The translations under genes were made by a program, and so were the position numbers. This document shows positions 49,001 to 59,439 of a stretch of DNA of 64,000 nt, in pieces. Under the pieces are notes generated by a model. The model saw nothing but the letters and a program-made list of their open reading frames with translations, was not told the origin of the DNA and searched no databases. The stretch is taken from assembly GCF_003672135.1 (NCBI RefSeq), contig NC_039516.1, positions 12,817,838-12,881,837 of the forward strand. The letters run 5' to 3'. Position 1 is the stretch's first letter. Each line of letters begins with the position of its first letter. The stretch is from Ooceraea biroi (taxonomy: Eukaryota; Arthropoda; Insecta; Hymenoptera; Formicidae).

Positions 49001-49820
49001 ACCAACATCCTCATTTCGTCAGCACGCGAATCATCATTCTATCGACATTTCTCATGCAAATTCCAAAGATACGCAACGCTTTAAAGAGACAGACTCGTCT
49101 CCTGAATGCGAACGAGCTCTCGTGACGAGAAAAAACGCATCAAAAGACTACGGACTTCTTAGCGAACTGTTTGTTAGCGATGCTATCGATAAAACAATAC
49201 TTGTAACATATCGAAGCGATGACAAGTGTATATCATTAGACTAGTCTCGCAGGGTGATACGTTCTCCATGAAATATTTTATATATCTAATATATCTGGAT
49301 GTCAGATGTCTTCCACTCTTGTACTTTGTCTCACTCATTGACAATACTAATGTAATATATTACATGCCAATAAAAAGATTCAGAAATGTGTCATTACTTT
49401 TACGTATTGAGAGATTACATTTAAGGAAAATGTATTAAATAAGTAGCAGTGGGCAATCATGTGACAATAATGTATCAATCTAATCATCAATCATTTGTCT
49501 GTAAATAACTGTCCTTTCAAACTTTTCTGATTATCATTTATGATAGTTATATAATTCGCTCACAACGATGACAAACTCTATCGTCCTAATTTGTAAAATT
49601 AAAAAGAAAACAAGACAAGGTAAAATAAATATCAAATAGCGAAATAATGTTATTAAATTTTACAATCGGTCTGTTAAAAATTAATGAAGGACTTGTACAT
49701 GAAATACAACACATATAATGACACTAAAATTGCAATAATCTACATACGACTGCACGTATAATAATTTCACTTACCATCCGCGCTGGAGTCATGATTGACA
49801 TTTTCCATCTCTTCCGTCAT
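31058..49820 (-). CDS. PIGS: GPI transamidase subunit PIG-S
   Basis: Nine coding exons on the minus strand: 49820-49775, 34541-34311, 33668-33471, 33079-32864, 32549-32361, 32309-32171, 31991-31844, 31723-31377 and 31223-31058. Together they give 559 residues (human 555). PIG-S is part of the ER-membrane complex that attaches GPI anchors to proteins. Visible family features are an N-terminal membrane helix ending in GVPLWWHTT, YTGISELSQL, ITLVNPDP, YMQPFLDEL, SPRWGG, FLAQLRLLLGIPE, SLAQLLKEISNIVI, DPTLLALLYFPEDQKYAVYIPLFLPAMIPVLL (lumenal end plus second membrane helix) and a charged cytosolic tail. The first exon (MTEEMENVNHDSSAD) was assigned because its donor leaves one base and PIGS exon 2 needs exactly one; human PIGS likewise has a short polar N-terminus. 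This makes intron 1 about 15.2 kb. Confidence 0.9.
39083..39424. mobile_element. 342-bp inverted-repeat element (MITE-like, or inverted pair of retroelement ends)
   Basis: Arms of about 123 bp, 39083-39205 and 39302-39424, are near-perfect reverse complements, with about 96 bp between. Outer ends read TATAATCC and GGATTATA. Each arm contains AACGTTTCGACC and GGGTCCTTTTCAAG. No coding capacity. No clear target duplication was seen. Confidence 0.75.
39883..40228 (-). pseudogene. Possible decayed coding fragment, family not recognised
   Basis: On the minus strand one frame is open from about 40222 to 39947 (containing ALFVVLGDANSSNVNECI and AGFVVAPCLVNRETCAEAAT). A second overlapping frame continues to 39883 with DVSREDIDNKLFYHFC. 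GC content is higher than in the flanks. A single frameshift would join the two, but there is no proven start or splice site and I do not know the family. It may simply be chance open frame. Confidence 0.2.
40616..40680 (-). mobile_element. Short fragment related to the 39-kb element arm
   Basis: It shows the same layout as the element arms at 39.1-39.4 kb: CTGGCAAT, then ACGTTTCGTCC, then a short loop and GGTCTTTTTCAAG. The match is a pattern by eye, about 60 bases long, so it is a tentative relic. Confidence 0.35.
41640..42022 (+). other. Candidate upstream untranslated exon/promoter of the nested SLC13 gene
   Basis: A GC-richer island in AT-rich intron DNA, preceded by a GAGA-rich patch and ending in a possible donor (GAGATAG/GTGTGT) near 42022. 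The SLC13 exon with the start codon is preceded by an acceptor (TGATTTCAG) 11 bases before the ATG, so an upstream non-coding exon must exist; this is the best candidate seen, but unproven. Confidence 0.25.
46071..48880 (+). CDS. Indy: SLC13 family (Indy-like) di/tricarboxylate transporter, complete
   Basis: Nine exons: 46071-46126, 46190-46304, 46453-46724, 46961-47075, 47159-47220, 47380-47505, 47746-48075, 48162-48540 and 48629-48880. Phases fit throughout, giving 568 residues, normal for SLC13. Landmarks: an early membrane helix VVVLWPLILIPIL, the ALMAMFWVTEVLPLPITGMIPV helix pair, the first SNT motif in MWISNTAATAMMIP, the SGTNLTLKGFF loop, LGGGFAISAGS, the second motif region ELTANVAVANIILPVL (SNT replaced by ANV) and LPVGTPPNAIASAAG. 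Members import succinate, citrate and related acids at the plasma membrane; fly Indy affects fat metabolism and lifespan. It lies entirely inside PIGS intron 1 on the opposite strand. Orthology to a particular Indy copy is not settled. Confidence 0.92.
49369..49374 (+). terminator. Candidate poly(A) signal of the nested SLC13 gene
   Basis: AATAAA about 490 bases past the stop codon, and roughly 400 bases before the PIGS first exon on the other strand. Confidence 0.35.
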
Positions 49821-50770
49821 TTTCCGCCGCTGACCACGATGACCCGTGATTGGAAGCAAAAGACACAAATCACTTGACAAAAATGCTAATGGCACTTGCA
49901 CGAAAAGAATCGAAAACATCCACGAAACCGCCGAAAGATAAACACGGTAGACATAACGAATCTAACCTATAATGAACCGCGTTCAGTCGTGAAAAATCGT
50001 GTAGTAGTGCGCGTATCATAAGAACACGTAGCGCTGATAAAACGTGACATCTCTCGCGATTATTTTGCTATAAATAACATTAATAAACTTAAAATACTTT
50101 CAGTAATTTAATCACGATATGAATGGATACGAACACACACTCTTATCAATTATCACTAACGTTCAAACCGGATCCAAAGAGCGGAAACTCAAGCGAAAAG
50201 ATCCGAATCTATTTTAGTTATTTCCTCTTCGGAAGATGGCGGTACAAGCGTTTTCTCAAATAAATTAATCATGAACTAATAACAATGAAGAGCGTTACAC
50301 GCAGCGGTAATCCTTGTTCTCGACGCTGATTGGCGCGCGGCTAATTTTGTATTATTTTTTATCGCTATCCGCGTTTCCTTCAAATTCAGAATTATATCTT
50401 ACAACATTTTCTATACAAAGATTCCTTATTTTTAAATATTGCAGAATTAGCAGTAATATTATACAATAATTCAACACTTTAGGGCGATATTTATTTATAT
50501 GTTTAGATAATCGTATACTTTATTATAGGGTGCTTAAGTAAAAACATTCTGCGCGCACAATATTCTATAATAAATCTTACAATATATATAACATACTATA
50601 AGAGATCTTATAGTATATATAAACATATATATACAAAACAGTCCTTGATATAATTCAAAGAGTCTTACTTTGATATACGAATCAGAAGAGTCATAAAACT
50701 ACCCTGCTTTTTCGAAAAATAAATTTGAGCGAGTAAAATTAATGCTAAAATTGAGCGCTTACTTTTATCA
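49821..50770. promoter_or_regulatory. PIGS upstream region and 3' flank of SLC5 gene
   Basis: Sequence upstream of the PIGS start codon; a CCAAT-type ATTGG lies near 50327 next to GGCGCGCGG, a reasonable core-promoter setting for a housekeeping gene. Beyond 50.35 kb the DNA is AT-rich and contains possible minus-strand poly(A) hexamers for the SLC5 gene (for example near 50519). Confidence 0.35.
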
Positions 50771-53700
50771 TCATGTCGATGTTGTTTCTAATAATAATTT
50801 ATCATTTTCCTTAACAGCTGGAGACGCCACCTTCTCGTCCAATTTTGTCACCTAAATATAGACAATAAAATTATAGAAAATGAAACATGACTGTGCGTTA
50901 TTGAGATAAAAGAGATTTGATGAAAAATAATAATAATTCGATTGAATTAGAAATAATAAAACCTTAATTTGATGAAGTTCTTCGGGCTTAACATCCTTGT
51001 TCGAGGATTTCAAGTATTTCCTCACGAAAGGTGCTACTAGCATCGGATCTAATTTTTCAATATCTTGAGAAGTAACTAAAGTCACGATAAGACCAACGCA
51101 AATAGTCACTAAGGCGCCAGTCGTAGTGTACCAGAGATAACTGAGCCGATATAATGCCCATGGTTCGCTGTGAAATTAAAATTAACATATCAAGTGTTTA
51201 AAATAAATCGATTTCTTTGTAATAATCTAAAATGATTTTTATATTACTTATTTACGCGTTCAATTGAAATTAAAATTTTTAGCTTACTCTCCACTGGCAT
51301 CATCCATAATAGAATCCGGTGGTACAGACAACAGCAAGTTTTCTACTTGCGGGAACGAGTACGTGCAGCCTTCCGTGGTGACTGGTTTCGTATCGAATCT
51401 GCAAAGACATCAACATAATTTTATCACAAAAAGCGAAACGGAAGTAACAATAGATAGAATAATTTCAACACTAACGTAATTTTTCCGCTGGAGATGGCCG
51501 CTTCGGCGGAAAGACCGAGCCAACCCATGAAGCTCAAGCCTGCTACCCCTCCGACCAGAGCACCCTGTTCACATTTCAAACGGAACGAAATTTATTCTCT
51601 TCGCGTATTATATAAATATTATTTTCAGCTCAGAATTAATTGAAATTAAATTAATTGCACATGCCTTGGCGTTAATCCATGGTAACAGTATTCCCATGCT
51701 GAAGATACCGAAAGTCGGCCCGCTAGTGATGGAGCCCAAACTTATGGACAGCTGAAATATTTATTTATTTATTTTATTTATAAATATATTTATTTTCGTA
51801 CACGCGTACTGCGTATTTACCTGCAACATGTGAGTGCCTGCTTGCTCGACGACGAAAACCAAAGCAACGCAGATCGCTCCTAAAATAACGACCGTAAGTT
51901 TCATGAAAATGTCAGCGGCTTTCGGTGTGAACGGAGTCTTGATAAAAGATTTGACGAAGTCCTCTAGCACCACGGCCGCCATGGAGTTCAAACCGGTCGA
52001 CAACGAACTGGAAGATGAGCCGATTTTTAAAATAATTAATAAAAATAATCTTAAAAATCAAGAAATCTTCTTCCAGATAAATTTTTTGAAATCTCTTTTA
52101 CTCGTACGACAAACGTACCTAAGTGCTGCGCTAAACACGCCAGCCACAAAGAGACCAGGCAGTCCCGGAAATTCGCCGAGAACATTCATGACCAACAGCG
52201 GCAGCAATTGATCCTTAGCACGAGCAAGCTATACAGCACGCATATGCCATTAGTCGATCTCAATTCTATCATTAAACGCCGGAGAATATAAATAAATCTT
52301 ACCTTGGTCGTGAGTGGATCGCATTCGTGATACCAGGCGTAGATTAGTAGACCGGCATATCCGCACATACTGACCAAAATCACAACTCCGACATTAAAAC
52401 ACCAGAGCGCCCTAAAGTGATAACATGATTATGATTGAGTAACGATTGAATAAAGTCGATTATTTGATACAACGCGACTAAGTTTAGAAATAGATTGACA
52501 CAATTGGCAAGTCATTTATTTTTATTTATTTTAATTTAATATTATTCATTATAAAAAACAGTTACACGCTATATGTATGTAAAATAAATTTTTTTTCTAA
52601 AGACGTTGGAAATTGCGAAAGAATTTGTCACTATTAATAATTATTTTAAATTAATAAATAAAATACTTAATAATTATTTTTACTAAGTTGGTTGTTAATA
52701 ATTATTATTAAAAATAGATGCGTTGTTTTTTTATAAAAAAATGTATATTATGAAAATGTAATACCTTCTAGCTGATTGTAAACTAGGGAGCGACAAATAC
52801 CGTTGAATCATATTTTGATTAATGGCGGAAATTTGCAACCAATGTATGAAACCGCCTATCGTGAGTGCCCAAATTGTATGCCTCGTTAAAGGACTCCAGT
52901 CTGTCCTATTAAACAAGATAAACAACAAGTTTTAAATCTATCTTAAAAATTCTATAATCCGTTTCTTCTTTTGTTATACTTCTTTGATCTTAAAATCGAC
53001 GAATTCAATATATTTAATATTTAATGCACGCACGTAGGAAATTCCAGCCTTCCGGATTCCAGATTTCTCCGAATCACCAAGGATAATCCACCGACGTCGG
53101 CCGTACCCTTAATTATAATTAACAACATGGAGCCGAACATGATGAAAGTCTGAATGAAATCCGTCCACACCACCGCTTTGAGACCGCCCTGCAGAATGCA
53201 ATAATAAAATTTTTTCTTTTCAACAGAATTTTATAAAAGTAAAAAAAATTAGCTTTATTAAGTTATTTCGTGAGTGCAACATTAAATAGATTTATTATTT
53301 CGATTTATCCCATTGATTGTTTTATCTGATTTAAATCATCTCAATCGCAATCCCCCAAATACCTTCTCAAAGAAAAGAAGAAAGTCAACTTATGGATTAA
53401 AGAATCTAAATGCCATGACGTATATAAAACCAAAAGTAGATAAAAGTGAGAAAATATTTGCTTTGCCTCGATCTGACGGTTTTTTTTTCGTTGCATTATC
53501 TGCGTTATATTTTATGCATTCTTCTTTTTTTAGACTAATTATCTTACCACACAAGTGTAGAATATGCAAACGATGCACACGAAGGGTGTCACTATGTGCA
53601 CGTTCACACCGGTGACTAAAAATAAAATCATCCAGTTATTGTTACGTTGTGCACAACGCTGAGCAACAATTCTTGCTTTCACGCTGTATGTTCCGACAAA

Positions 53701-54907
53701 CTTTTATTTAACTTTTTTTCTACCAAGAGCTATACCTTGATTGAAGGCCAAGGCGGGCACGTAGATGACAATTGGAAGCCAAGTCATCTGAAGAAATATT
53801 GTATTTATGTCGTATCGATTAAAATGTAACTACAGAAGAATTTATGCGAATGTTATTAATGTGCTTTACTTACGATACCGATAGAAAAGAGGATGGAGCC
53901 CAACAATCTCAGCTTTTTATCGAAACGCTTCTCGAGGTACTCGTAAGTGCTAGTAAGCTTGAGATCGTGGAAAACCGGTAGGTACACGGTGGACAGGACG
54001 ATGGTCACGGCGACGACCGCACAACAAATGAAAAGGTAACTTGTGCCGTGCACGTAAATCTCCGTTGGCGTACCCAGCAATGAAATTCCTAATGTTGCAA
54101 AATATTCGAATATAAAATTTAACAAAAGGTTTTTAATGTATCTCTATTTAAATCAAGTCCATTATTTGTCTGAGAATTACGAGAATTTGTGCGAATGAAT
54201 TTTTATGAGAAATTCTCAGGTAAAAATAATCGGAATTCGTTAATTTGTTATTTTTCGCGATTATTCAAATACTACATGTATACTGCGAAGAAAACGCACA
54301 TGTTTACATCGCTCGCATCGCATGTTGCAGAGTATTCATGCAATCAGTTTCCCTATTATACATTTGAAGCGTGTGCAAATGCCAGAATATTTATGGCTTA
54401 ATTACCCGCTTATCTAATCTAATAGTTTGCCATCTAGAAATATCAGAAGCACGTGACGTTCTGATAGAAAGATGATGACAGAAATATGGAAATTTTCCAT
54501 AAGATATATATAGTAACAAACAGATATTGTACATATATATAAAATAAAATTCGCATGACCTGAATTTAAATTATTCCCCAAACGTTGATAAATAACTGAA
54601 GGAGACGTATTAATTACATTAGTGTGTATTAACTTTTTTTACCCGATATAAAGCTGGCTATCAGACTGAGGCTGACCGGAAACGTCTTCATGTTTCTGCC
54701 GCCGACCAGGTACTCGTCCTCGCCCGAGGACTTCTTCACGAAACCGAAGTAAACGCCGACGCCGCCGCACGCGATCAGCATCGCGGCGAACACGATGTAG
54801 TCCGGCATGCTGAAATTCTGCATCGACTTGCTGATCTCCTGGACGGTGGGCATTTCTGGCTGCCAGTTGGCCAGGCCCAGGTCGTCCGAGGTGCCCTCCG
54901 AGGTCAT
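50771..54907 (-). CDS. SLC5 family sodium/solute symporter (sodium-coupled monocarboxylate or multivitamin type)
   Basis: Fourteen exons on the minus strand from 54907-54643 to 50851-50771 join to 624 residues, the usual SLC5 size. Family signatures in order: MPDYIVFAAMLIACGGVGVYFG (first helix), EDEYLVGGRNM, LSLIASFISGISLLGTP, TSTYEYLEKRFDKKLRLLGS, IVIYVPALAFNQVTGVN, GGLKAVVWTDFIQTFIM (sodium symporter signature), QRYLSLPSLQSARR, FVAGVFSAALSSLSTGLNSMAAV and PTFGIFSMGILLPWINAKGALVGG. The protein couples sodium entry to uptake of small organic anions or vitamins; wording is closest to SLC5A5/6/8/12-like insect proteins, but the substrate cannot be read. The intron after exon 10 uses a GC donor. 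A Met at 54946 would add 13 residues; I chose 54907. Exon borders: 54088-53874, 53787-53736, 53615-53548, 53188-53034, 52905-52765, 52411-52303, 52228-52119, 52007-51821, 51751-51665, 51564-51476, 51398-51288, 51167-50963. Confidence 0.92.
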
Positions 54908-54946
54908 GCTGTTGCACAACGGAATTTCGAGTAGGGCACGCCGCAA

Positions 54947-56360
54947 AGGCGTATCTTTCTCGCTCTCGAGGTCTCGAGGAACGAAACGTATTTCAATCAG
55001 GTATCGCCTTAATTCAACCTTAATGGTGTTCTCCTTAACGTTGCAAAAGTGGTAGCGAATTGGTCACGCTATTGTCTACCATGAAGAATGTACGGAGTGA
55101 TTAGAACATCATTCTTCATTTTTATCATGCGGTTTTCCAAATATTAATAATAATAATATATGATGTACAAATGAAATACGAATTAATGCATGAGCTTAGA
55201 AAGAGCATTTTTATAGTAGCAGATTGCTCAAGAACGTTATCGTTATCGTTATTACGTTCACACGCACGATAAAAAACGAAACTAGTACAAACTATAAAAC
55301 TACTAACCCAATTAAGATGTTGCATGAATATATTTACAGAAAAAAATATATCTCTTATAAAAAATCTCTTAAAGAATATATTTTACTTACATAGATGTTG
55401 AAACTTTGTTCTACCTGAACGGAATCACCCTTAAATTTCTTGCGTTCAATTATTCGAGATCATCTCAGCGCGTAGATCGTAACGGCGAATCATCGAAAGG
55501 GCTGACATCGATGCCGCGTCTCGTGATACAGAATTGCGGAATGTACGATGCGAAATCAATTGATGGTGGTTCATCGGTTTAAGTACGCGCGATGATTACC
55601 GCTGAAGATTCGAACGTTGAATGGCAAAAAAGTTTTCGTTTTCCGGGCCGATCGGTTGGTCGGGCACCATCGGTTAACGTACGTGATTAGCTTGAATCAC
55701 GCGCAGGAGGTGACGAGTCTATCGCGGAAGCCGGAATGTGACTACCTTGACGGATCACGGCGAGGCCCGGTGGTAGCGAGGACCGGAGCGTCGTGCTGCG
55801 ATTACATACATCACGATAGTGTCATTGTGACAATCTTCTAATTAAGCCGACAATGGATGTAAAGTACGGAGTGCGCAACGACCGACCGACCGACCAACTG
55901 ACAAGTATAGCGGCAAGAGAATCGCAAGTGGATAATACGACCTAAATTTAGTAGTGGCGGTACGGATACGTGTTTGGTCAAATTGAGGGCCGCGATTCCA
56001 GCACGAGTCTTCCTGCACTCGTGAAATTTTGTACCGAGCGAGAGCTCGCCCGTGCGCCTGAAAAGAGCCAGATTAGTCATCGTTTTCTAACAGTCAAGAT
56101 TTCTGATTGAATTCTTCGCAGTGTGAACTAACAAATCAATTGAACGCCAATTGGCATCTTATCGTTCGTTACATTTTCAGGATGGGATACTTATCGCACG
56201 AATTTCAGGATATAAGTTCAGAAAATGGAGAAACATTGGATCGTGGTACTTCCTTTAATTTTAATTAGCAAATGCGACGTGTGTCCCGCGCAGGTTTCTA
56301 GAAATATGTATCTTATATTAAACGTATCGCGACGAGCAGCCTTAGTTGCGACGGTAACAT
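54947..56360. other. SLC5 upstream region and PSMB6 3' flank
   Basis: 54.95-55.4 kb is AT-rich and may contain SLC5 5' UTR. 55.45-55.85 kb and 55.9-56.1 kb are GC-richer with short open frames on both strands, none recognisable. Likely holds the SLC5 promoter and first untranslated exon. Confidence 0.4.
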
Positions 56361-58083
56361 TCATCCCTCGTAGAAGCGGGGCAGTTCGTTGCCCAGTATG
56401 ACCTTCCTCTCGATTCCCTTGTCCGTAATCACGCCAGTCCGTATGACACCACCGCTGCTGCCGTCACGAGCCATGGCCAATGCGAGTGCTGAAAGAGACA
56501 AAGTTTTAGTTGAATTATCACTGTGCAAAGGAGCGGATGATCTTCTGCAACAATGTGTCCTCAGACACGTACTGTTCTCCACCAACTTCAGGCACTCGTC
56601 CTTCGACATGGTGGTCTTGTACTGCGCGTCCACGTAACCGTACACGTACGTCGAGCCGGAACCGCCGATCGAAATCGGTTGTCTGACACACATGCCGCCT
56701 ATGGGGATGCTGTAGACTTGGCCGCCCTTCTGCTTGTCCCAACCCGCCACCAGTATCCCGGCCATCAGCGAGTCCCGATAATTGTAGCATATCTCGCGGA
56801 ATATATTTGCGGCGGTTTCCACCAAGGGCTGCATTCCGAGCTCCATCCTGAAAAAAAATAATGCCGACTCTTATCGCTGATACAGAAGTGTGACGAATTT
56901 ATGAGTATTTTTTTATGTCTTACGAGTGCAATCCCAAGTGATAAGCTACTACGTCAGCGATCGCTTGGGTATCCGCCGCCGAGCCGGAACGGCAACAATA
57001 AATGTTATCCGACACTTTTGTCAGCTTGTCGGCGAAACGGTTGGAAACGTACGCCCTGAAAGAATTTACATGGACATTTTAAAATAGATGAAACTTGCAG
57101 GCAAACATCTCGCTCTTCGCTGAATAATTATTTACCCGGTTGTTCCTCGAGAGTCAGCGCCTATTACTACACCGCCATCGAATTCGCATGCCATAATTGA
57201 CGTCTGCAAATACATCGCAAGATGTAAATTCAAACAATGCTTCATCAGCTTCGCACAAGAAAGCTCAATTACAAGGTCGTAAATCAAGATAAGGCAACAA
57301 ATCCACAAAGTAATAAATCTACGATTCTTTCTGTAGCTCTTTGAATATAATTTTGTAACTGAGATAGAAGAGCAGGTGAATATAGCAGTGAATCTTATCT
57401 GCGCCTTTTAAGCGCACAAAAGTTAATCTTGCAGCCTTCTTCGGAGCTATTGCATGTTCCTTTCACTTTTATTTTTCAAATACATCATTAATATCTTTAA
57501 ATAGATTATTGTGCAATATATAAAAGTACGAAGTATAATCAGAGTATACAAGCATTCATTTGAATTTTAATGTATTTAAATATAAATGAAATATGAATAA
57601 ATAAAACAATAGTAACTTCACTATACAAAAATTAAATCTGTAATATTTAAGGTTTGTTAGCAATAAAATAATTATTGACAATTTTATTACATAATGTTTG
57701 CAGATAAACTTAAATTGTTACACTAAAATATTTTACGGAATTTAGAATAAATTGCAAGCATAATATATTCAGAAAATGTACACTTTATTCTAAATTATAT
57801 TTAGCAAAAAAAGAAGATGAGTTCAAGTTCAAAGCAATGAAACAGATATCTTCTTTTTAATTAATTAATAACACATTTATCCAGTAAAGTCACGTAGTTT
57901 TCCGCAAAGAAGTAGTTTGTTCATTAAACATCTCTACTTTGCAGTGTCATTATAACCTAAAAGCGCATTATCATCAGCCAAAATACTCACTCCAGTGCTC
58001 TGTTCCGAAGTGAGCCAGTCCGGCATCATGTGTTCCGACATATTAGCTGCGTGAGGCTGAACGATATTATCCACGAAAGCCAT
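56361..58083 (-). CDS. Prosbeta1: 20S proteasome subunit beta-1 (PSMB6), caspase-like activity
   Basis: Five exons: 58083-57991, 57203-57136, 57055-56924, 56847-56573 and 56488-56361, 231 residues in all. A 31-residue propeptide ends in STG and is followed by the catalytic Thr1 at residue 32 (TSIMACEFDGG). Counting from Thr1, Asp17, Arg19, Lys33 and Arg45 are present; Thr1, Asp17 and Lys33 form the catalytic set and Arg45 gives the caspase-like S1 pocket. CCRSGSAADTQA, AGWDKQKGGQVYSIPIGG, GGSGSTYVYGYVD and RDGSSGGVIR match the family. It acts inside the 20S core particle after autocatalytic propeptide removal. The first intron is about 790 bases, AT-rich and featureless. Position 20 is Gly instead of the more usual Thr. 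Confidence 0.95.
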
Positions 58084-59439
58084 TTTCTTTTTCAATTTCT
58101 CACAAATTTAACTGTCAAACCCTCAATTCACAACTCGACTCTTGCAGCTCTTGCTGTCACCAAAATTACACGCTTGAAGCTAGTCAGAAGTCGCCATGTC
58201 GTGGCAATAGCCAACTTAACGGCTCATCATTCCTCTACTTGCTTCAACTGTCACTCAGAAGGGAACTAACACAACTGTCCCTCACCGATTTTGATGGGCT
58301 TTGGATATGTGTAGAGCATCGAAAAATATTAGACCCCTATTTTTTTTAGCTGCGTATCTCAACGTTTAGGGGTTGAAACAGCCCCTCGAAGATAATGAAT
58401 TTTTTCATTTTTAGCGAATATCTTTGAAAATATAAGATATATGAAAAAATGTTTTATACAAAAGTTTTATAGTATTTTATACTCTTTACAACGGTGTATT
58501 CACATTTTTCGAAAATGTCAAATTTTTTAATTTACCCCTATCTTCGAGGGGCTGTTTCAACCCCTAAACGTTGAGATACGCAGCTAAAAAAATAGGGGTC
58601 TAATATTTTTCGATGCTCTACACATATCCAAAGCCCATCAAAATCGGTGAGGGACAGTTGTGTTAGTTCCCTTGTCAGATTAAAACTAGCCGCCATCATC
58701 TCGCGACGACCAATCATGTCCGCCGGCAAAAAGCCGTGCGCGCATGCGATTCGCACTCGCGGAGCTTCAAACTACGCTTTCACGAATCACGAAGCTCGCT
58801 GTTGCTTCTCCCTTTCCTTTGCGGACGCGAGGACGGCGAACGGCGCAACGCGTGGCGCGTCCGCTCGCCTGCGTTCGCCAGCCGGGCATGCGGAGCGCGA
58901 AAGCGGAGCGGCGAAAGCGCGTGCCGCGGAATTCCGGCTTCAATTGTCGTCCCGTGATCGTCGTTGTTATCGAGTCGCCGTTACCGCCACTCGGAACGGC
59001 AGCGGATATTACCGTCATCGGATCACCGTCGGCAATCTCCGTCGGCCTGATGTGACGAGCATTCCGCTCCGAAATCCGGCGCGCGACGTTCGTCGATAGG
59101 CACTGCTCTCGGCACTCGTGTGCGCACGCACGCACGTTTGCACGTACGCACGGTATGCATGCACGCACTCGTGCTTCGTGCTCGCTCGCCCGTACGTTCG
59201 CTCGTTCGTCCGATGCTTCCGCTCGCGGCCGAGAATGACATATCGCGACGCGTGGCCGACGCGCGACGACCACGCACGCACCGGGAGCAGCGTCGTCAGG
59301 CAGAAGCAGCGTGACTGTGACGGCTGAGCAAGCCTGACTCTCACGGGAGGAAGAGATTAAGGGAGAAGCGGATCGAGAGATCGCCGAACCGACCGGATCG
59401 ACCAGCTGGCCACGGCGTGGCACGACGCGCCGCCGGACA
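58084..59439. promoter_or_regulatory. Divergent intergenic region between PSMB6 and rictor
   Basis: Head-to-head spacing of about 1.36 kb. It contains the 415-bp inverted-repeat element (58259-58673) and then a CpG-rich block (58.7-59.44 kb) that is probably the rictor promoter and 5' UTR. Arg-rich open frames in the CpG-rich block look compositional. Confidence 0.5.
58259..58673. mobile_element. 415-bp MITE-like element with long inverted arms
   Basis: Left arm 58259-58394 and right arm 58539-58673 are almost perfect reverse complements (the visible difference is one base in a poly-T run), with a 144-base AT-rich centre. Ends read AAGGGAACTAACAC and its complement. TCAG occurs next to both ends but is offset by one base on the right, so a target duplication is not certain. 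No coding capacity. Near identity of the arms suggests a recent insertion, only about 175 bases upstream of the PSMB6 start codon. Confidence 0.85.
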
